Of a stretch of DNA of 64,000 nt, positions 33,990 to 45,412 are shown piece by piece (position 1 is the stretch's first letter; each line of letters starts with the position of its first letter). The position numbers and the translations under genes were made by a program. The DNA lies in the NCBI GenBank assembly GCA_950295325.1, contig OX485809.1:23748001-23812000 (forward strand), written 5' to 3'. The DNA is from Polytrichum commune (Eukaryota; Streptophyta; Polytrichopsida; Polytrichales; Polytrichaceae). The notes beneath the pieces were generated by a model, which ran no database searches, had not been told where the DNA came from, and worked only from the letters and a program-made list of their open reading frames with translations.

Positions 33990-35262
33990 CAGTCTAACCT
34001 TGATAATGTCACACCATCCGTTTCACCAAAAATAGTGATATAAACAAGGCGTGACATATTTGATAATGTCACATTTTGAAGATTTGTGCATAATGTGATA
34101 TTATCAAAAAAATAGGTAGAAAATCAACATAAAATTACAATGTAAAAAAGAAAATAACAAATACGAGACTTCAATGGTTTTGAATGTAAAATCTAATTCA
34201 AAATTGTGAATAACAACAAGAGCACATCATAATGTGTCATTGAGATCAGGTAACGACCTCTCACTAGAGACAAAGAAGCTTCTAATGTCACATTGTTTTG
34301 TTGATGTTAAATGTGCAACACCAATTCTAATGAGTTTGTCATGGATTTTTTCCATTCCTAACAACTCCAGAGTGTTGAAAATCTGAGAACTTTGGCTAGC
34401 CATAAAATTCAAAATATCTTTAGCATATTTTTGTGCATCGCTTAGCTTCACTACTTTAGACGCATCATCACTGCTATCAACAATCAATGGGTCTACTTCC
34501 ATGGAATCAAGAACATGTTCGCCATCTTGCACTAATTGCACAAGCTCCTCAGTAGAATATTCCACCTCAAAATCATCTACACCTTCCATGTTTATGTACT
34601 CCAAAGGACAAAGCTTTTCTACAGGCTTGCCTTCGACATCCAAACCCAAATTCAATGCGGCGATGAGATTGCCCAATTCCAAAGCTGCTTCCTCCATTTT
34701 GGACTTCATACGTTCATCAAAATTGTTGATATCTGCATTCCACTCTGTAGGCAATATGGCAGACTTTCTCCAACAATTTCTAATGGTTTGATCATCTAAT
34801 TCATGCCATGCCGCCACACACCATAGCATAGCTTGAAATAGATCAACATTCATTTTCCCCAAATCTTCATTTGAGTTGTTATCAGTTTGTTGCAAAGTCC
34901 AGGCAACAAGCTTGCGCTTATAGCACATTTTGAATGCTGCAATCACTCCTTGATCCAAAGGCTGAACAACTGAAGTCACATTTGGTGGAAGGAACAAGAT
35001 AGTGATATGGGAGAGTACAAAAGCATTAAACCCATCTATAACTTTCTACAATCTGTCCATCCAACCATCACATACAATCCATCCATACTTGGTATATATT
35101 ATCACATTTACACTACGGATTTTGGAAAAAAAATAGTGACATTACCAAGGATGATAGGGATAATAACGAGGGAGTTTTACACTATGAAAATCGGTTTCAA
35201 ACTTTTAGGTGACAATATCAAGGTGTTCTATTAACAAGGGTGACATTATCAAGGTTAGACTG
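33990..35262 (-). mobile_element. pogo/Tigger-like element with truncated transposase (1273 bp)
   Basis: A perfect 23-bp terminal inverted repeat begins CAGTCTAACCTTGATAATGT (33990-34012 and its complement 35240-35262) and is flanked by TA on both sides. The terminal word TTGATAATGTCAC is repeated inside the left end near 34066-34078, and degenerate forms lie near 35210 inside the right end. The single coding trace is the C-terminal part of a transposase on the minus strand, so the element is internally deleted. Confidence 0.92.
34227..34997 (-). pseudogene. pogo/Tigger transposase, C-terminal part (256 codons)
   Basis: The frame begins with FLPPNVTSVVQPLDQGVI, the conserved segment of DDE_1 (Tigger/jerky/CENP-B-like) transposases, in which the Asp of QPLDQG is taken as the last catalytic acid. 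It continues through the usual helical region with W residues (NCWRKSAILPTEWN) and an acidic tail. The DNA-binding N-terminus and the first two catalytic acids are missing: upstream of 35000 the sequence passes straight to element flank. Full proteins of this group are roughly twice as long. The frame is open but cannot encode an active enzyme. Confidence 0.85.
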
Positions 35263-35420
35263 TATAGGGTTTTGGCCACCAACCAAACCCTGCAAACCAA
35301 AGTTTTGGGTTATAGGGTTTCGACTGGTTGACCGTAACCTCCATATATTCTAGTAGAATATACAACGGAATAAAAGGGCGTGGACACAAAGTATACATGC
35401 ATTTGTTGTGTACATACTTC

Positions 35421-36409
35421 TCAACAAGAAGATGGTCCGAATGCTTGAGGCGGAGAAGAGCAAAAAATAAACAACTTCTTGGGGGAGGTAGATGTTTATA
35501 CTAGTCCGAGGAGTCTACACCTTCCATTAGGATTCCTGCGCTTCCTCGTTGGATGCTTCGTGAATAGGGTTTTGGTGAATAATGTTTGCTTTCAAAATGC
35601 TTTTGCTAGATATATAAGTGTGCACCCATTGGCAAAAAATGGTGCACCATAGTGTAGGATTGGTATTATTTCACATTTAAAGATTGGAAGACAAGATTTG
35701 GGGAGTTGGTTGGTTGGCTACTTTTCTTAGTCGGATCCATATAATTCATTGGTGTGTGGTTCAACAAGGATCAAGAATACAAACACCGTAGAGATATATA
35801 TTCAAAAGATAGTGGAGTATGAAAATGTATTAAGAAAATTTAGTATATAGTGTTTAGTGTTTAATAAAATAGTGTATTTAGTATCACCAATTATGTTTGT
35901 CTTGCTCAACACTAATCGAAAACCACCTTGCCACCAACACTAAATATAAACCTAACATTATTTGTCATTCCTTGTAAAACAATTTTGGGAATTCAAGATT
36001 TACATATATCCAATGATTGTTCACTTACTAAGATACTATGATACCCAAAAAAAAGTAACTTTCTTAGGTGAAATATTTTTTATATTATGAAATTTACCGT
36101 ATCATATTGGGATACTTGAGATGATAGTTTTTCATATTAATATACAAGGGAAGATACACATGTGACACTAAATACCATAAGTGGTGTACTTCATGCTCAA
36201 TAATGAACACAATTGGGAGGAGGTCCTATGTAATATTCCTTGTGTAAATCTAATTGGTAGAACTTCAGGATAGATGAAAAGAAAATTCAATACCATCCAC
36301 ATACCTTAACTTGGTAGATCTGTGTTAAATGGTGTCTTGTTCAACTAGCCCACTTCTCCTAGGACAATATGAAACATGTTATTCGTACAAAATGGCTCAC
36401 AAATCCAAA
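35421..36409. other. AT-rich intergenic, nothing recognised
   Basis: No domain, array or transposon end found. Confidence 0.4.
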
Positions 36410-36690
36410 TTGAGGCTGTAGAAAATTTTGTTATAATTTTTGGAGATTATTTGAACATCTATTCATTGTAAAAATCAAGATTCTTGTGCTCACTAAATGG
36501 TCAAACATGTCCCCAAATGATGTTGACTATTGAACCTAGAATGGATATCCTATTGTGAGCACGTGAAGCAATCTCTTTGGAAACACATATTTTTTTGGTA
36601 TCCATTCTTGAAGCTAGACCTAACCACATACCACTCAACTATAGGTGTATGATTAATATTAGCAATTGTAATAGGCATGTCTACCTCACC
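36410..36690. repeat. Dispersed repeat, pair with 56440-56700
   Basis: Shares ordered words with 56440-56700: CTCA(C/T)TAA(A/G)TGGTCA, TGTTGA..ATTGA(A/G)CCTAGAATGG, AAACACAT.TTTTTGGT and TAACCACATACCA-type sequence. The copies are strongly diverged and no termini could be set. Confidence 0.6.
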
Positions 36691-36710
36691 CAAGGTAAAG
36701 GGTGGACGTT

Positions 36711-36938
36711 AAACACCCCCGCCCAATGAACTTTCAGGGGGAGGTAGATAAGGGCCAGGGCCCACAATCTGGCACCTCCGGGCAACCCCCACAAAAGAAA
36801 TTTAAAATTTTCAAATCCCGACCGAAAACTGCTACCTGCTCCGCCCGACTCCAAAAAATGAAATTGCCCTTGCATTCTTGAAGGCCGCTTGTCCATATAA
36901 CCCATATTTAGTGCACTTCATTTTCAAGGTCCAAAATC

Positions 36939-36980
<42 letters not shown>

Positions 36981-37370
36981 TCACTTCCATTGAATAAATA
37001 AGCAATTGATTGGGATTTTCTTTTCGAAGTGAAACCAACAATAAAGCATGTAATTAATTTGGAAGTCAAAAACATTACAAAATCCTCATTAGCATTGAGG
37101 TTATAATTTTTGTGACTAACTAGTGAAAGGGTCTTTGTCATTCTAAAATGGAATAAAATTAGCATATTATTTTAGCATGTTTATTTTATAATAATTTAGT
37201 TAATATCTTCTACTTTCACAAAATATTCATACACATTCAAATTAATTAGGTATGATTCAATTTAATTAAGTATAAATAATCTTAATCTAGTCCAATTAAA
37301 TTAGAAAGTATGCTTACCAAATTAATTAAGCCTAATGAATTATAAAATATCCTTATTAGAATTAATCATG
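36711..37370 (+). mobile_element. Partial long-TIR MULE (left arm and middle)
   Basis: Begins GGTGGACGTTAAACACCCCC, matching GGCAGACATTAAACACCCCC of the 19375 element. It follows the left arm (CCCGACCGAAAACTGCT, GCCTTGAAAATGAAGTGCAC in complement, AAGCATGTAATTAATTTGG) and part of the AT-rich middle. The right arm is missing. An AT microsatellite has expanded within it at 36941-36974. Confidence 0.8.
36941..36974. repeat. AT microsatellite
   Basis: Uninterrupted AT dinucleotides inside the partial MULE. Confidence 0.95.
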
Positions 37371-37494
37371 ATTTCATTCAGATATGAGGAATAATGTGTT
37401 GAATTACACTTGTTTAGGCTTCATTGTGCTTAATTATAACCAAATATCATTTTATCACAGTCAAAAAGCTACATAAGAACGTTTACCCATGTTT

Positions 37495-38779
37495 ATACCA
37501 CTTATTATCTTTTGGAGTGAATGAATACCCTTCATGTTCAAATGGCCGAAGTAACGGTGCCAAAGCTCGAATGCACCAACTCCCGTTGGAGATTGTACCA
37601 AATTGGCCGCATTTGCTTTGTGCTCCTTCATAAATTTCATTTTATATAAATTACCTTCGCATATCGCTATTGCAAGCCCTTAAAACGTATTTATTTAGAT
37701 TAAATTGAACTTTCAAACCATTCAACACATGTTTACTCACTGAGACCGAATTGGCTTGCAACTTGAACACATGGAGCGCATATTTGATACGAATTTGGTT
37801 AATTTTACCTCTCATGATTGCTTCCACAATAATAGATCCCATTCTGATGGCTTTGACAACACTATCATCACCAAATGTACACTGCATGTAGCAATTACCT
37901 CATACGTGTTAAATGTGACTCTATGTGAAGTAATGTGTTTGGTGGCTCCCAAATCCATGATCCATTTGCACGCGCTCTTGAAATATGTCCCATTACGCAT
38001 AACAAATGCGTAGTCATCATCGTCTTTTGCATTTTTGTATTTATTGTTCTTTGCTTTGTAACAAAAATGTGCAATGTGGTCTGGTTTGTTATAATAAAAA
38101 CATAACCTAATACCTTTGCGCGAAACTAAGTCGTCCCTTTGGCTTTATTACAAAACCGTGGCGGCATGCATGCTCACTTTTGGGCTCCTTCTTGTGCTTC
38201 AATATCTCATATATCAAACGCTCCGTCACATAATCCATCGAAAGTTCATTCATTGGCATCGTCTTCGAGGTGGTGATCAAGTATTCATAAGACACCGGCA
38301 AGCTCTTAATCAAAGACATGACAATGTCTTTGTCTCTCATAAGTACCTCCAAACAAGTAAGTTGATCGGCGAACGACTTGACCTTGTTGACATGGTCCAA
38401 CAAGTCATCACCTTCTTGCATGTTACATGTAAAGAATTTGCAGCAAACGAAAAAAATGTTGGACAAACTCTTCGTCTTGTGAATGTTGCAAAGGGTTTTT
38501 TACGCCTCTGCACGTCCTTTGCACCTCTTGATGTACACAAGTTGGTAACCCACCAAGTTGTGGCCGATGATGGACCAAAAAAAAAATTATGTGGCATTGG
38601 TACTCCCTCTTGACTTTGGAACCCGCATTGGAAGGTGAAGTTTCCTCAGATCTATCCACAATATCCTAAAGATCTATGCATGCCACCAATATTTTGATTT
38701 TGAACTTTCAACCATTAAATTTTTCTCCATTGAACTTGTCAATGACTGTAGTGGCCTTGCTCTCAAATGATGTCATCAT
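37495..38779 (-). pseudogene. Ty1/copia gag-protease relic
   Basis: On the minus strand it starts MMTSFESKATTVIDKFNGE at 38779. A UBN2-type gag follows (DDLLDHVNKVKSFADQL, ESLP-like SLIKSLPVSYEYLI). A damaged zinc knuckle (CFYYNKPDHIAHFC, one Cys lost) comes next, then the protease site KWIMDLGATKHITSH (normally DSGAT) and the GAG-pre-integrase word ELWHRYFGHLN near 37560. Stops occur after FNG and in the IDL segment, and frameshifts separate the parts. It belongs to a different lineage from the element at 43982-50100, which has another gag. No LTRs were found. The poly-G element sits exactly at its first codon. Confidence 0.85.
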
Positions 38780-39123
38780 CTCGGGGGGGGGGGGGGGTAG
38801 TCATTGGTTGGAGTAGCAATATACGTGCGAACAAATGATAGGGGGTTTTAAAAACATGGGGGCTAAAAATTATAAATGGACTTAAGAGTAATATAGGGTA
38901 TCAAAAATGGCACTGGACATCTTTAAAGTACTATAGGGTATGGAATAATAGGTAATTTGGAATTATAAGTAATGCAGGCCATTTTTCTATTAACCCAAAG
39001 TAGAAATTTACATAATGATAGCATGTGAAAAAAAGAAGAGAATTGAAAGTAATACCCCCTATAAAATAATGGTTGTTCGCACCTATATCCTTAACTTTTT
39101 AACACACTGCCCCCCCCCCCGAG
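38780..39123 (+). mobile_element. Poly-G-ended MITE, copy 2 (344 bp)
   Basis: Reverse-complement relative of 9504-9853: it starts CTCGGGGGGG, ends CCCCCCCGAG, and has a perfect 8-bp duplication GTCATCAT (38772-38779, 39124-39131). Subterminal GTGCGAACAA / TTGTTCGCAC motifs are inverted. The duplicated target contains the gag start codon of the copia relic in complement, so the insertion separated that frame from its leader. Confidence 0.92.
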
Positions 39124-39159
39124 GTCATCATACACTTGGATATACTCTCAAAACACTCA

Positions 39160-39990
39160 AACTAACTTTTCTTGGCCTACAATCCACCCAACCCAAACTA
39201 AAAGATAATAAATTACACTTAAAATATGCATTTGCACCTTAATATAGTATAAACATGCCCATATCCTCTCGAATGGGTCTTTTGGTCTCTAAAATGTGCA
39301 TTTTCACCTTAAACCACTCAAATCATGTAAATCATTCAAATAAAATAGTCTTCACCTCAACTATATCAAGTTAGAGTGTCTAAATCTCAATAGAAGTTAT
39401 AAGACACTCAAATCATTCAAACAAAAAAAATTCACCTCAACTTTTTCTTACACTCTCAAATATCTCAAGTTAGATTTTCTACACCTCAAGAGAGGTCTTA
39501 AGCCATACTCAAATCATTCAAACAAGGTTTCCTTCAATTTAAAATATTTTGAATGGTTTCAAACAAGCCTTACAACATTCAAGCCTTACAAATAAACCTT
39601 AAACAACTCAAAACATTGAAGTCATATGCTTTTGAAGTCTAAACACCTTGCAAACCTTTCAAATAACTTCTCAAACATTCAAGTCTCTCAAGCTATGTAC
39701 TATGGGAGTTTAAACACCTTTCAAGTTCTTAAAATAAATCCTTAAACGCTCAAAACATTCAAGGCAAATATTTTTCAAGTCTAAATACCTCCAAAACTCT
39801 CAAATAAACTTTTCAACATTCAAGCCTCTCAAGTCATGTGCTCTTGGACTCTGAACACCTTCAAAGCTCTCAAATAAGTCCTTAAACGCTCAAACATTCA
39901 AGTCAAATGCTTTTGAAGTCTAAACACCTCCAAAAACCTTTCAAATAAGTCTCTCAACACTCAAGACACTCAAGTCACATGTTTTGCATC
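39160..39990. repeat. Degenerate minisatellite, about 69-bp unit, clearest at 39600-39990
   Basis: Units of the form CCTCCAAAACTCTCAAATAAG..CTCAACACTCAAG.C.CTCAAGTCA.ATGCTTTTGAAGTCTAAACA recur three to five times between 39600 and 39990. More decayed CTCAAA.CATTCAA words extend back to 39160. The array lies upstream of the copia relic's gag on its strand, so it may be the leader or LTR of that element. Confidence 0.75.
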
Positions 39991-41807
39991 AAACATACAT
40001 TCAAACAAAAACAAAAGACAAAGAAACACTTACAACAATCAAATGCGCCCTCAGACACCTCCAACGCTCCGAAGCTCAAAAGCGCCAACCCCTCAAGATC
40101 TACTCCGCAACCTCAAAGCAATCAAATCTCTAGGCACTTCAATTGCATGGTGAAAATCAATAGGACTAGGGATGAGATTGCACAAGCATATACACATACA
40201 CAAAGACATATAAACAATGTTTGGAGTGAGATGGTCTCATGCTTTCTGTGCTTTGCCTTTTATTTTATTTTTTATTATTTTGGTTCAAACAATCAATATG
40301 GGATAATTCTTATCCCTCTTCGGACTAGCGTTGTAGCTTTATTCTAACCTTATTGTTTCTCATGCCTCTTCCATTACATTTTTATTGACTATGAGCAATC
40401 TAATGCTCTACCTTCTATAGTAGGCATGTCAATGGTTAGGTCAGCAAGAGGCCAAACCCATCTAGTAGAAAGAAAGAATATTATTTTATGAGCAAGCTCA
40501 TGTGAGCATGTTCATGTTTGGGCATTCTAATTATGTGGAGTACTGTCCTCTGGCTAATCTTTCTATCTATATTACCATCATGATGATCTTTCAATGCAAT
40601 TTTAGATTTACGGGGAATCTTTTTTAATAGGTTGCTTGTGAATTTCCCAAATTTTCTAGGTTGATTGATAGATGGAATCGTAGTATTGTACATTGGGCCG
40701 TTATTTTTTATACTACAATCCTTGATGTGATTTTCACATAGTTCTCATGTGCAATTATGTGCCATGCAGCATGGGTCCATAATATCAATATTGAATTTTG
40801 TGCCATATGATTGAGGAAACCAAGGAACTCGCAAAGAAATGAACCAAAATTCCACATGGAACTACAATATTCGCAGGTGGTAGGTAATAGGGGGCCATCC
40901 AAACAACTTAGATGGGGAGGTTGTAAGAGGTCGATGGCTACACCAGTCACCTGGTAGGTAATTGCGAACATTCAAGAAACTTCCAAGTAACATTCAAGAA
41001 ATTTTGAGCAGCTAGACCCAATTCCACATAATACAAAGAAAATTTAAATACACATCATATATTGCCCAAAATCCATACATAGGGGACTACTAAAAGTTGA
41101 AACCATCAACAAAACTAAGGCCAAGGGAAGAAGCTTTGCAGAATGTCATGTGACACTTAAAAACATAACAAAAGCAGTAAGTTAATAACAAATTTGAATC
41201 ATCTATGCACTCAAGCAAATGCCTTGGGTAGTAGTAGCCGCTAATGAAAATGTCACTCTTGCTGCCAAAGTCATAACTACAAAATACTTCCCGATCAAGA
41301 ATGTCCTAGTCAGGTCCACTTTTAGACAAGTTGCAAAAATGCTCAGAAACTACGTCTTCGATCCGAGCAAGGATAATTTCCAGTTTCGGCCCCTCGATTA
41401 TGTATCACTCATGCAAACCCATGGCATGGCACACATAGAGTTTCCTACATAATGGCAAGTTGATTGCCTTGTCGACCTCTTCATGGAAAAACATCCCACA
41501 TGTGAGGACATAGGGGAACCACTTGCAACATGTTCGGATTGAGTAGTCCAACTACATAATCCATTATGTCTCATATTCTCAAGCATCCACATCTCAATGG
41601 CACCTTCAATGGTGTCAACATCATTATGCAAAAAAGCACGACAACCTCCAACAATCTCATCTACTTGGTCAGAATCCCCAACCCCTTTCATGGGCAACTT
41701 AAATGAACATGGCAAACAAGGAAATCATGTGGAGATGGTAGGAGCAATGGGCAAGATGACCATGAGTGAAGCTAATTCACGAGCGCACTCATACCCCAAT
41801 AGGTCAC
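39991..41807. other. Intergenic, no supported gene
   Basis: Short open frames, including 39979-40347, 41219-41452 (+) and 41398-41715 (-), show no recognisable domain. No clear repeat. Confidence 0.35.
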
Positions 41808-42790
41808 TTAATACATTTTAAAAACAATGTGCAACCTAATATAGGGAGGATTAAATTCATTTGACACAAATTTTATAAAAGACTTTCACATAATTTGGGG
41901 ACTGTATAAAGTGTATAATTCCATTACAAATAAGGTAGATAGAGTTTTAAATGTGGACCACTTAAAAATTTACCAATTTTATAGGGGTTCAAGATAAGGA
42001 CCTTAGGATTTATGTCGAGTAGGCTTAGTTTTGCACACATGCTTCATGATATTTGAATGAAATTAGCATCATATGCCCAAAAAGGATGGAAACTCCCAAT
42101 GTTCGTTATGGATTGTCTTCCTCATCATGCAATCATACCCTCATGCTTTGCCAACACCTTGGGATTTTGTTCCACTTTGTTGAGACTAGTGTTTTTATCT
42201 TTTACAAAACAAGGGAAGCAAAGAGCAGATCATAGGGTAACAACGCATTGTAGCCTGGGGCTAGACTACTATGGAGTGGGTGTTGTATTTATGAACACGG
42301 GTTCACTCTTGTTGTGTTTTCCACCCTAAGCCTTCTTTTGTAATGCATGAAGATAAACCCTAAATTTGCAAACTTGTAAGTAGGTTTTAAGTTGTGCTTA
42401 ATTTTCTTGTTTCATTTTTCGTTCATGTTATACTCTTAGAACGATTTGCTTCATGTTGTTTTAGTTGTATGTTGTGTCTTTCTGAAGTGTTGCACTTGTA
42501 TAGTTCTGCAAGGGTATGTATGAATTATGCCTTTTTATTGCCATTTTCTGGCGCCACTTCTTCCAATGTGTATACTTCTAAATCATTTTTTAAAATTTAT
42601 AAAGAATATATACTACCAGAATATGTAATATATATTGACAATATAAATAACAATAAGGTGGAATAAAATAACTCATTTCACAATATTAAGTAATTATAGG
42701 GAGTTTTTAAATCATGCGATGGAGATACATCCTAGTAATAACCCTCAAACGCACATGGTGCACAAAAATCCTATATAGTGACCTACCCAA
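41808..42790. repeat. Dispersed repeat, pair with 59390-60165
   Basis: Shares the start (T)CACTTA.T.CATTTTAAAAA.A and internal TTTATAGGGGTTCAAGATAAGG / TTTTAAGATCCTAGGGTTTA-type sequence with 59390-60165, and the end GGTGCACAAAATCCTAT.GAGTG..C. Ends GGTCACT and AGTGACC are inverted, which suggests a transposon, but no clean target duplication was found. Internal sequence is only partly alignable. A frame at 42394-42666 has no domain. Confidence 0.5.
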
Positions 42791-43359
42791 GTGCTCATAT
42801 GAGCAGACCTTGTGAGCCTATATTTTGTGGATGTATAGGTTATATATAGATCTACCTACATATTTTACAAGTAGCCCAATATTTTTTACTTTATTTTTTC
42901 CCGAAATGAACTCCACCATGCCCATACGAATACCCCTTTTCCAGGTCGCCTGAAAAAAAAATCTTTTGGGCAAGCCCGAAACAACTTTGAGTCAGCCCCC
43001 CATCGAATTGGCCAATGAGGTGCCATGGCGACTTTCCATAGCATGTTCATGAATTTAAATCATGGCCTTTGATGGCAAAACCTTTTTAGGTCTAACTCAA
43101 CCCTTCAAGAGGGACTTTCGTCTCATGGATGTGGCCGCTTTATTCCTTGAAAGATGTAGCAAAATCGACTAAATCATTTAAGGTATATTCATGAGTACAT
43201 CAACAAAAATCGGCAGCTCTAATGATAGGCCGCACCGAATGGCTAGACACTTTGTGGTGTAAGGATTGGTCACACACATGTTCAGTCATTCATGTGTCAG
43301 ACATTGGAAGATTACGAAAGAACTGTCGACTATGTTGGTATTTACAAGCAACCTTGACA
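42791..43359. other. Intergenic, nothing recognised
   Basis: No domain, array or transposon end found. Confidence 0.4.
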
Positions 43360-43367
43360 GCCCGGCC

Positions 43368-43594
43368 CAGTGATCGGGGAGATTTTTGGGCATAAGCGGT
43401 TGAGATCCTAATGTTTGCAAGTCCAACCCGGTTACATGTTGACATCCTCCAGTTTTCCTTCATTAAATTAGGGTATATTCTATAAATTCCTCTAGAATGA
43501 TCGGTAATTTTCCTGTAATCTTGAACTTCAACTGGTTATGTCTCAAACTCAATCGGTTCATCTGTAACTAACTGCCGGTTCTCCCCGATCATTG
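43368..43594 (+). mobile_element. hAT-like MITE, copy 3 (227 bp)
   Basis: Starts CAGTGATCGGGGAGA and ends TCTCCCCGATCATTG, a nearly perfect 15-bp inverted repeat. A perfect 8-bp duplication GCCCGGCC flanks it (43360-43367, 43595-43602). This copy best represents the intact ends of the family. Confidence 0.95.
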
Positions 43595-43602
43595 GCCCGG
43601 CC

Positions 43603-43976
43603 TTGGCCTCTGGGGATAATCCACATGAGGTGGTTGTGTCTCCCCATTCATTGGTTTGCACATGTATTGGTGGGTTGATCCAGAGGAACCTATACTAATG
43701 CCCCCTTCCCACCTGACTTTAGCTAAGACTAAAAGTTGGTTCTAACAACCTGGCCTTCACACCATCGACATTATCTAGTGCCGAGCCTAGTTGGCAAATG
43801 ATGTGGCATGGTTTAAGAGTGGAGGTTTTAAGCCTCAAGCTCCGACCCTCTCATTGGTACCTAAACATGAGGCAAGAATATAGGATCTTTAAAAGTGTCG
43901 CCTCCCGCCCTTGTGATTGGTTGTTTTTTAGTCTTAGCTATGAGGGCATGAGGAGCTCCATTAACCAAAACCGATG
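43603..43976. other. Intergenic target of the copia insertion
   Basis: GC-moderate sequence without a supported gene; a short frame at 43798-43980 has no domain. It continues at 50106 after the retrotransposon. Confidence 0.4.
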
Positions 43977-43981
43977 GTAAG

Positions 43982-44195
43982 TGTTGCGACAGAGGAGAAA
44001 ACGAGAGAGAGAGAAAAATAATAATATAACAACTTTGTATAACCCCGAGGTATGGGTGTTTATATTGATGTTGGGGTGACCCTTACAATGTTGTAACTTA
44101 CAGTAAACTGAATCCCGATAGTCAGTAGACTGGAGTGGAACAGACAGTTACTTTTACTTCGCTCAAGTTACTTCTACTTTAGGGTTTACTCAACA
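43982..44195 (-). repeat. 3' LTR of the copia element (214 bp)
   Basis: Plus-strand ends are TGTTGCGACAG and TTTACTCAACA, giving TG...CA on either strand. The matching copy is 49887-50100. Confidence 0.96.
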
Positions 44196-44504
44196 CTCCT
44201 CCTCGAAGGAATAAGTAACTGTAATTTTAATCTAGTGATTGTGATCTACTAATTCTCCTCCTCAATCGTTACATACCTCATTAAAAACTACCTCTGAGTA
44301 CAAAAAAACCTTTCTTATAGGAAAAATCTCAGATGATAGAAAAGAGTGTATCTAATTGGAACTAATCTCAAGGAAAAGTCTCATTCCAACTGCTTGTACA
44401 AGTCGACGGTGAGTGTAGGCTAATAAAGCTTTTGTGAGGAGATCAACAATATTGTGGGCAGATTCGACGTTTTGTACTTGAATTTGACCACTTGTGATTA
44501 ACTC

Positions 44505-44912
44505 TTATGTGTAACTGAAAATCTGTGGATCGATATGCTTCACCCGGTCGCTTTTAATAAATCCAGCACCCACTTGTGCTACACATGCTGCATTATCCTC
44601 GTATATGATGGTTGGGTTGATGGGGGTGTTGAGGCCAGTCTGAGTTATCAATAACTTGTGGAGATTTCGAAGCCAAACAACTTCTCGAGTGGCCTTGTGA
44701 AAAGCAATAAGCTCTGAGTGGTTGGTGGAGGTTGCTTTCACCGTCTGTTTGACATTTTTCCAAGATATGGGTGCATTACTGTAAAGGAAAATGTACCCAG
44801 TTTGGGACTTGCCTATGGTGACATCAGATTTGTAGCCGCCATCCGCATAACCGATAATTTCTGAGGAGCCAGTTTTGACATAGTGAAGTCCCAGGTCTTC
44901 AGTGCCACGCAA
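44505..44912 (-). pseudogene. Copia RNase H domain
   Basis: Shows the copia RNase H pattern: IGYADGGYKSD (first Asp), SYIFL-like GYIFLYSNAPISWKNVKQ, STNHSELIAFHKATREVVWLR (Glu), and YEDNAACVAQV (Asp). A C-terminal VKHIDPQ matches the usual KHIDI end. A frameshift separates it from the reverse transcriptase segment to its right. Confidence 0.92.
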
Positions 44913-44960
44913 ATATCTGAAAACATGCTTGACAGCGCGCCAGTGCCTTATGGAAGGTTT

Positions 44961-45412
44961 CTAACTGTGCCTTGCCAGGACACTCACAGTGAAAGAAATG
45001 TCGGGTCTTGTGAAAGTTGCAAGGTATAACAAGGCGCCTACGGCTGCAAGGTAGCGGGTTCTGTCCGTGAACTCCTCCTCCTCTTCCTGGCATGGGTGAT
45101 ATGAATCATCTTTGGTGTTGCTTCTACCAATCATTGGAGCTAAGAGAGGGTTGGCTTTGTTCATGTCAAATCTCCTTAACATCTTCTGAGTGTAGCCCGT
45201 TTGGTGAAGAAATATGCTTTCATTAGGAAGATGAGCAATCTGTAGTCCAATGCAATAGGAAGTCTTTCCTAACAACTTCATCTCGAAGCGGTTGGTTAGC
45301 AAGCTAACAACCTTCTTGCATGTTGTTGGGGTACCCACTAGATTGAAGTCATCAACATAAATGGCGACAATGGCAAAACCAGAGGACTCTCTAAGGATGA
45401 AAATGCAAGGTA
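44961..45412 (-). pseudogene. Copia reverse transcriptase, C-terminal half
   Basis: Contains the catalytic YVDDFNLVG, preceded by CIFILRESSGFAIVAI, then KLLGKTSYCIGLQIAHL and the connection GTRYLAAVGALLYLATFTRPDISF-type sequence (RTRYLAAVGALLY here). The domain is cut at 45413 by the inserted LTR; its N-terminal half lies at about 46132-46835. Confidence 0.93.

Larger units (their letters stand above)
33670..35420. repeat. TTGGTCGGTTGACC-type repeats, interrupted by the pogo element
   Basis: Variants of GGGTTTCGGTTGGTTGACCGAAACC-like sequence recur irregularly at about 33715-33985, and again at about 35268-35342 on the other side of the pogo-like element. The element therefore split an older repeat array. 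Unit length is not regular enough to state. Confidence 0.5.
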
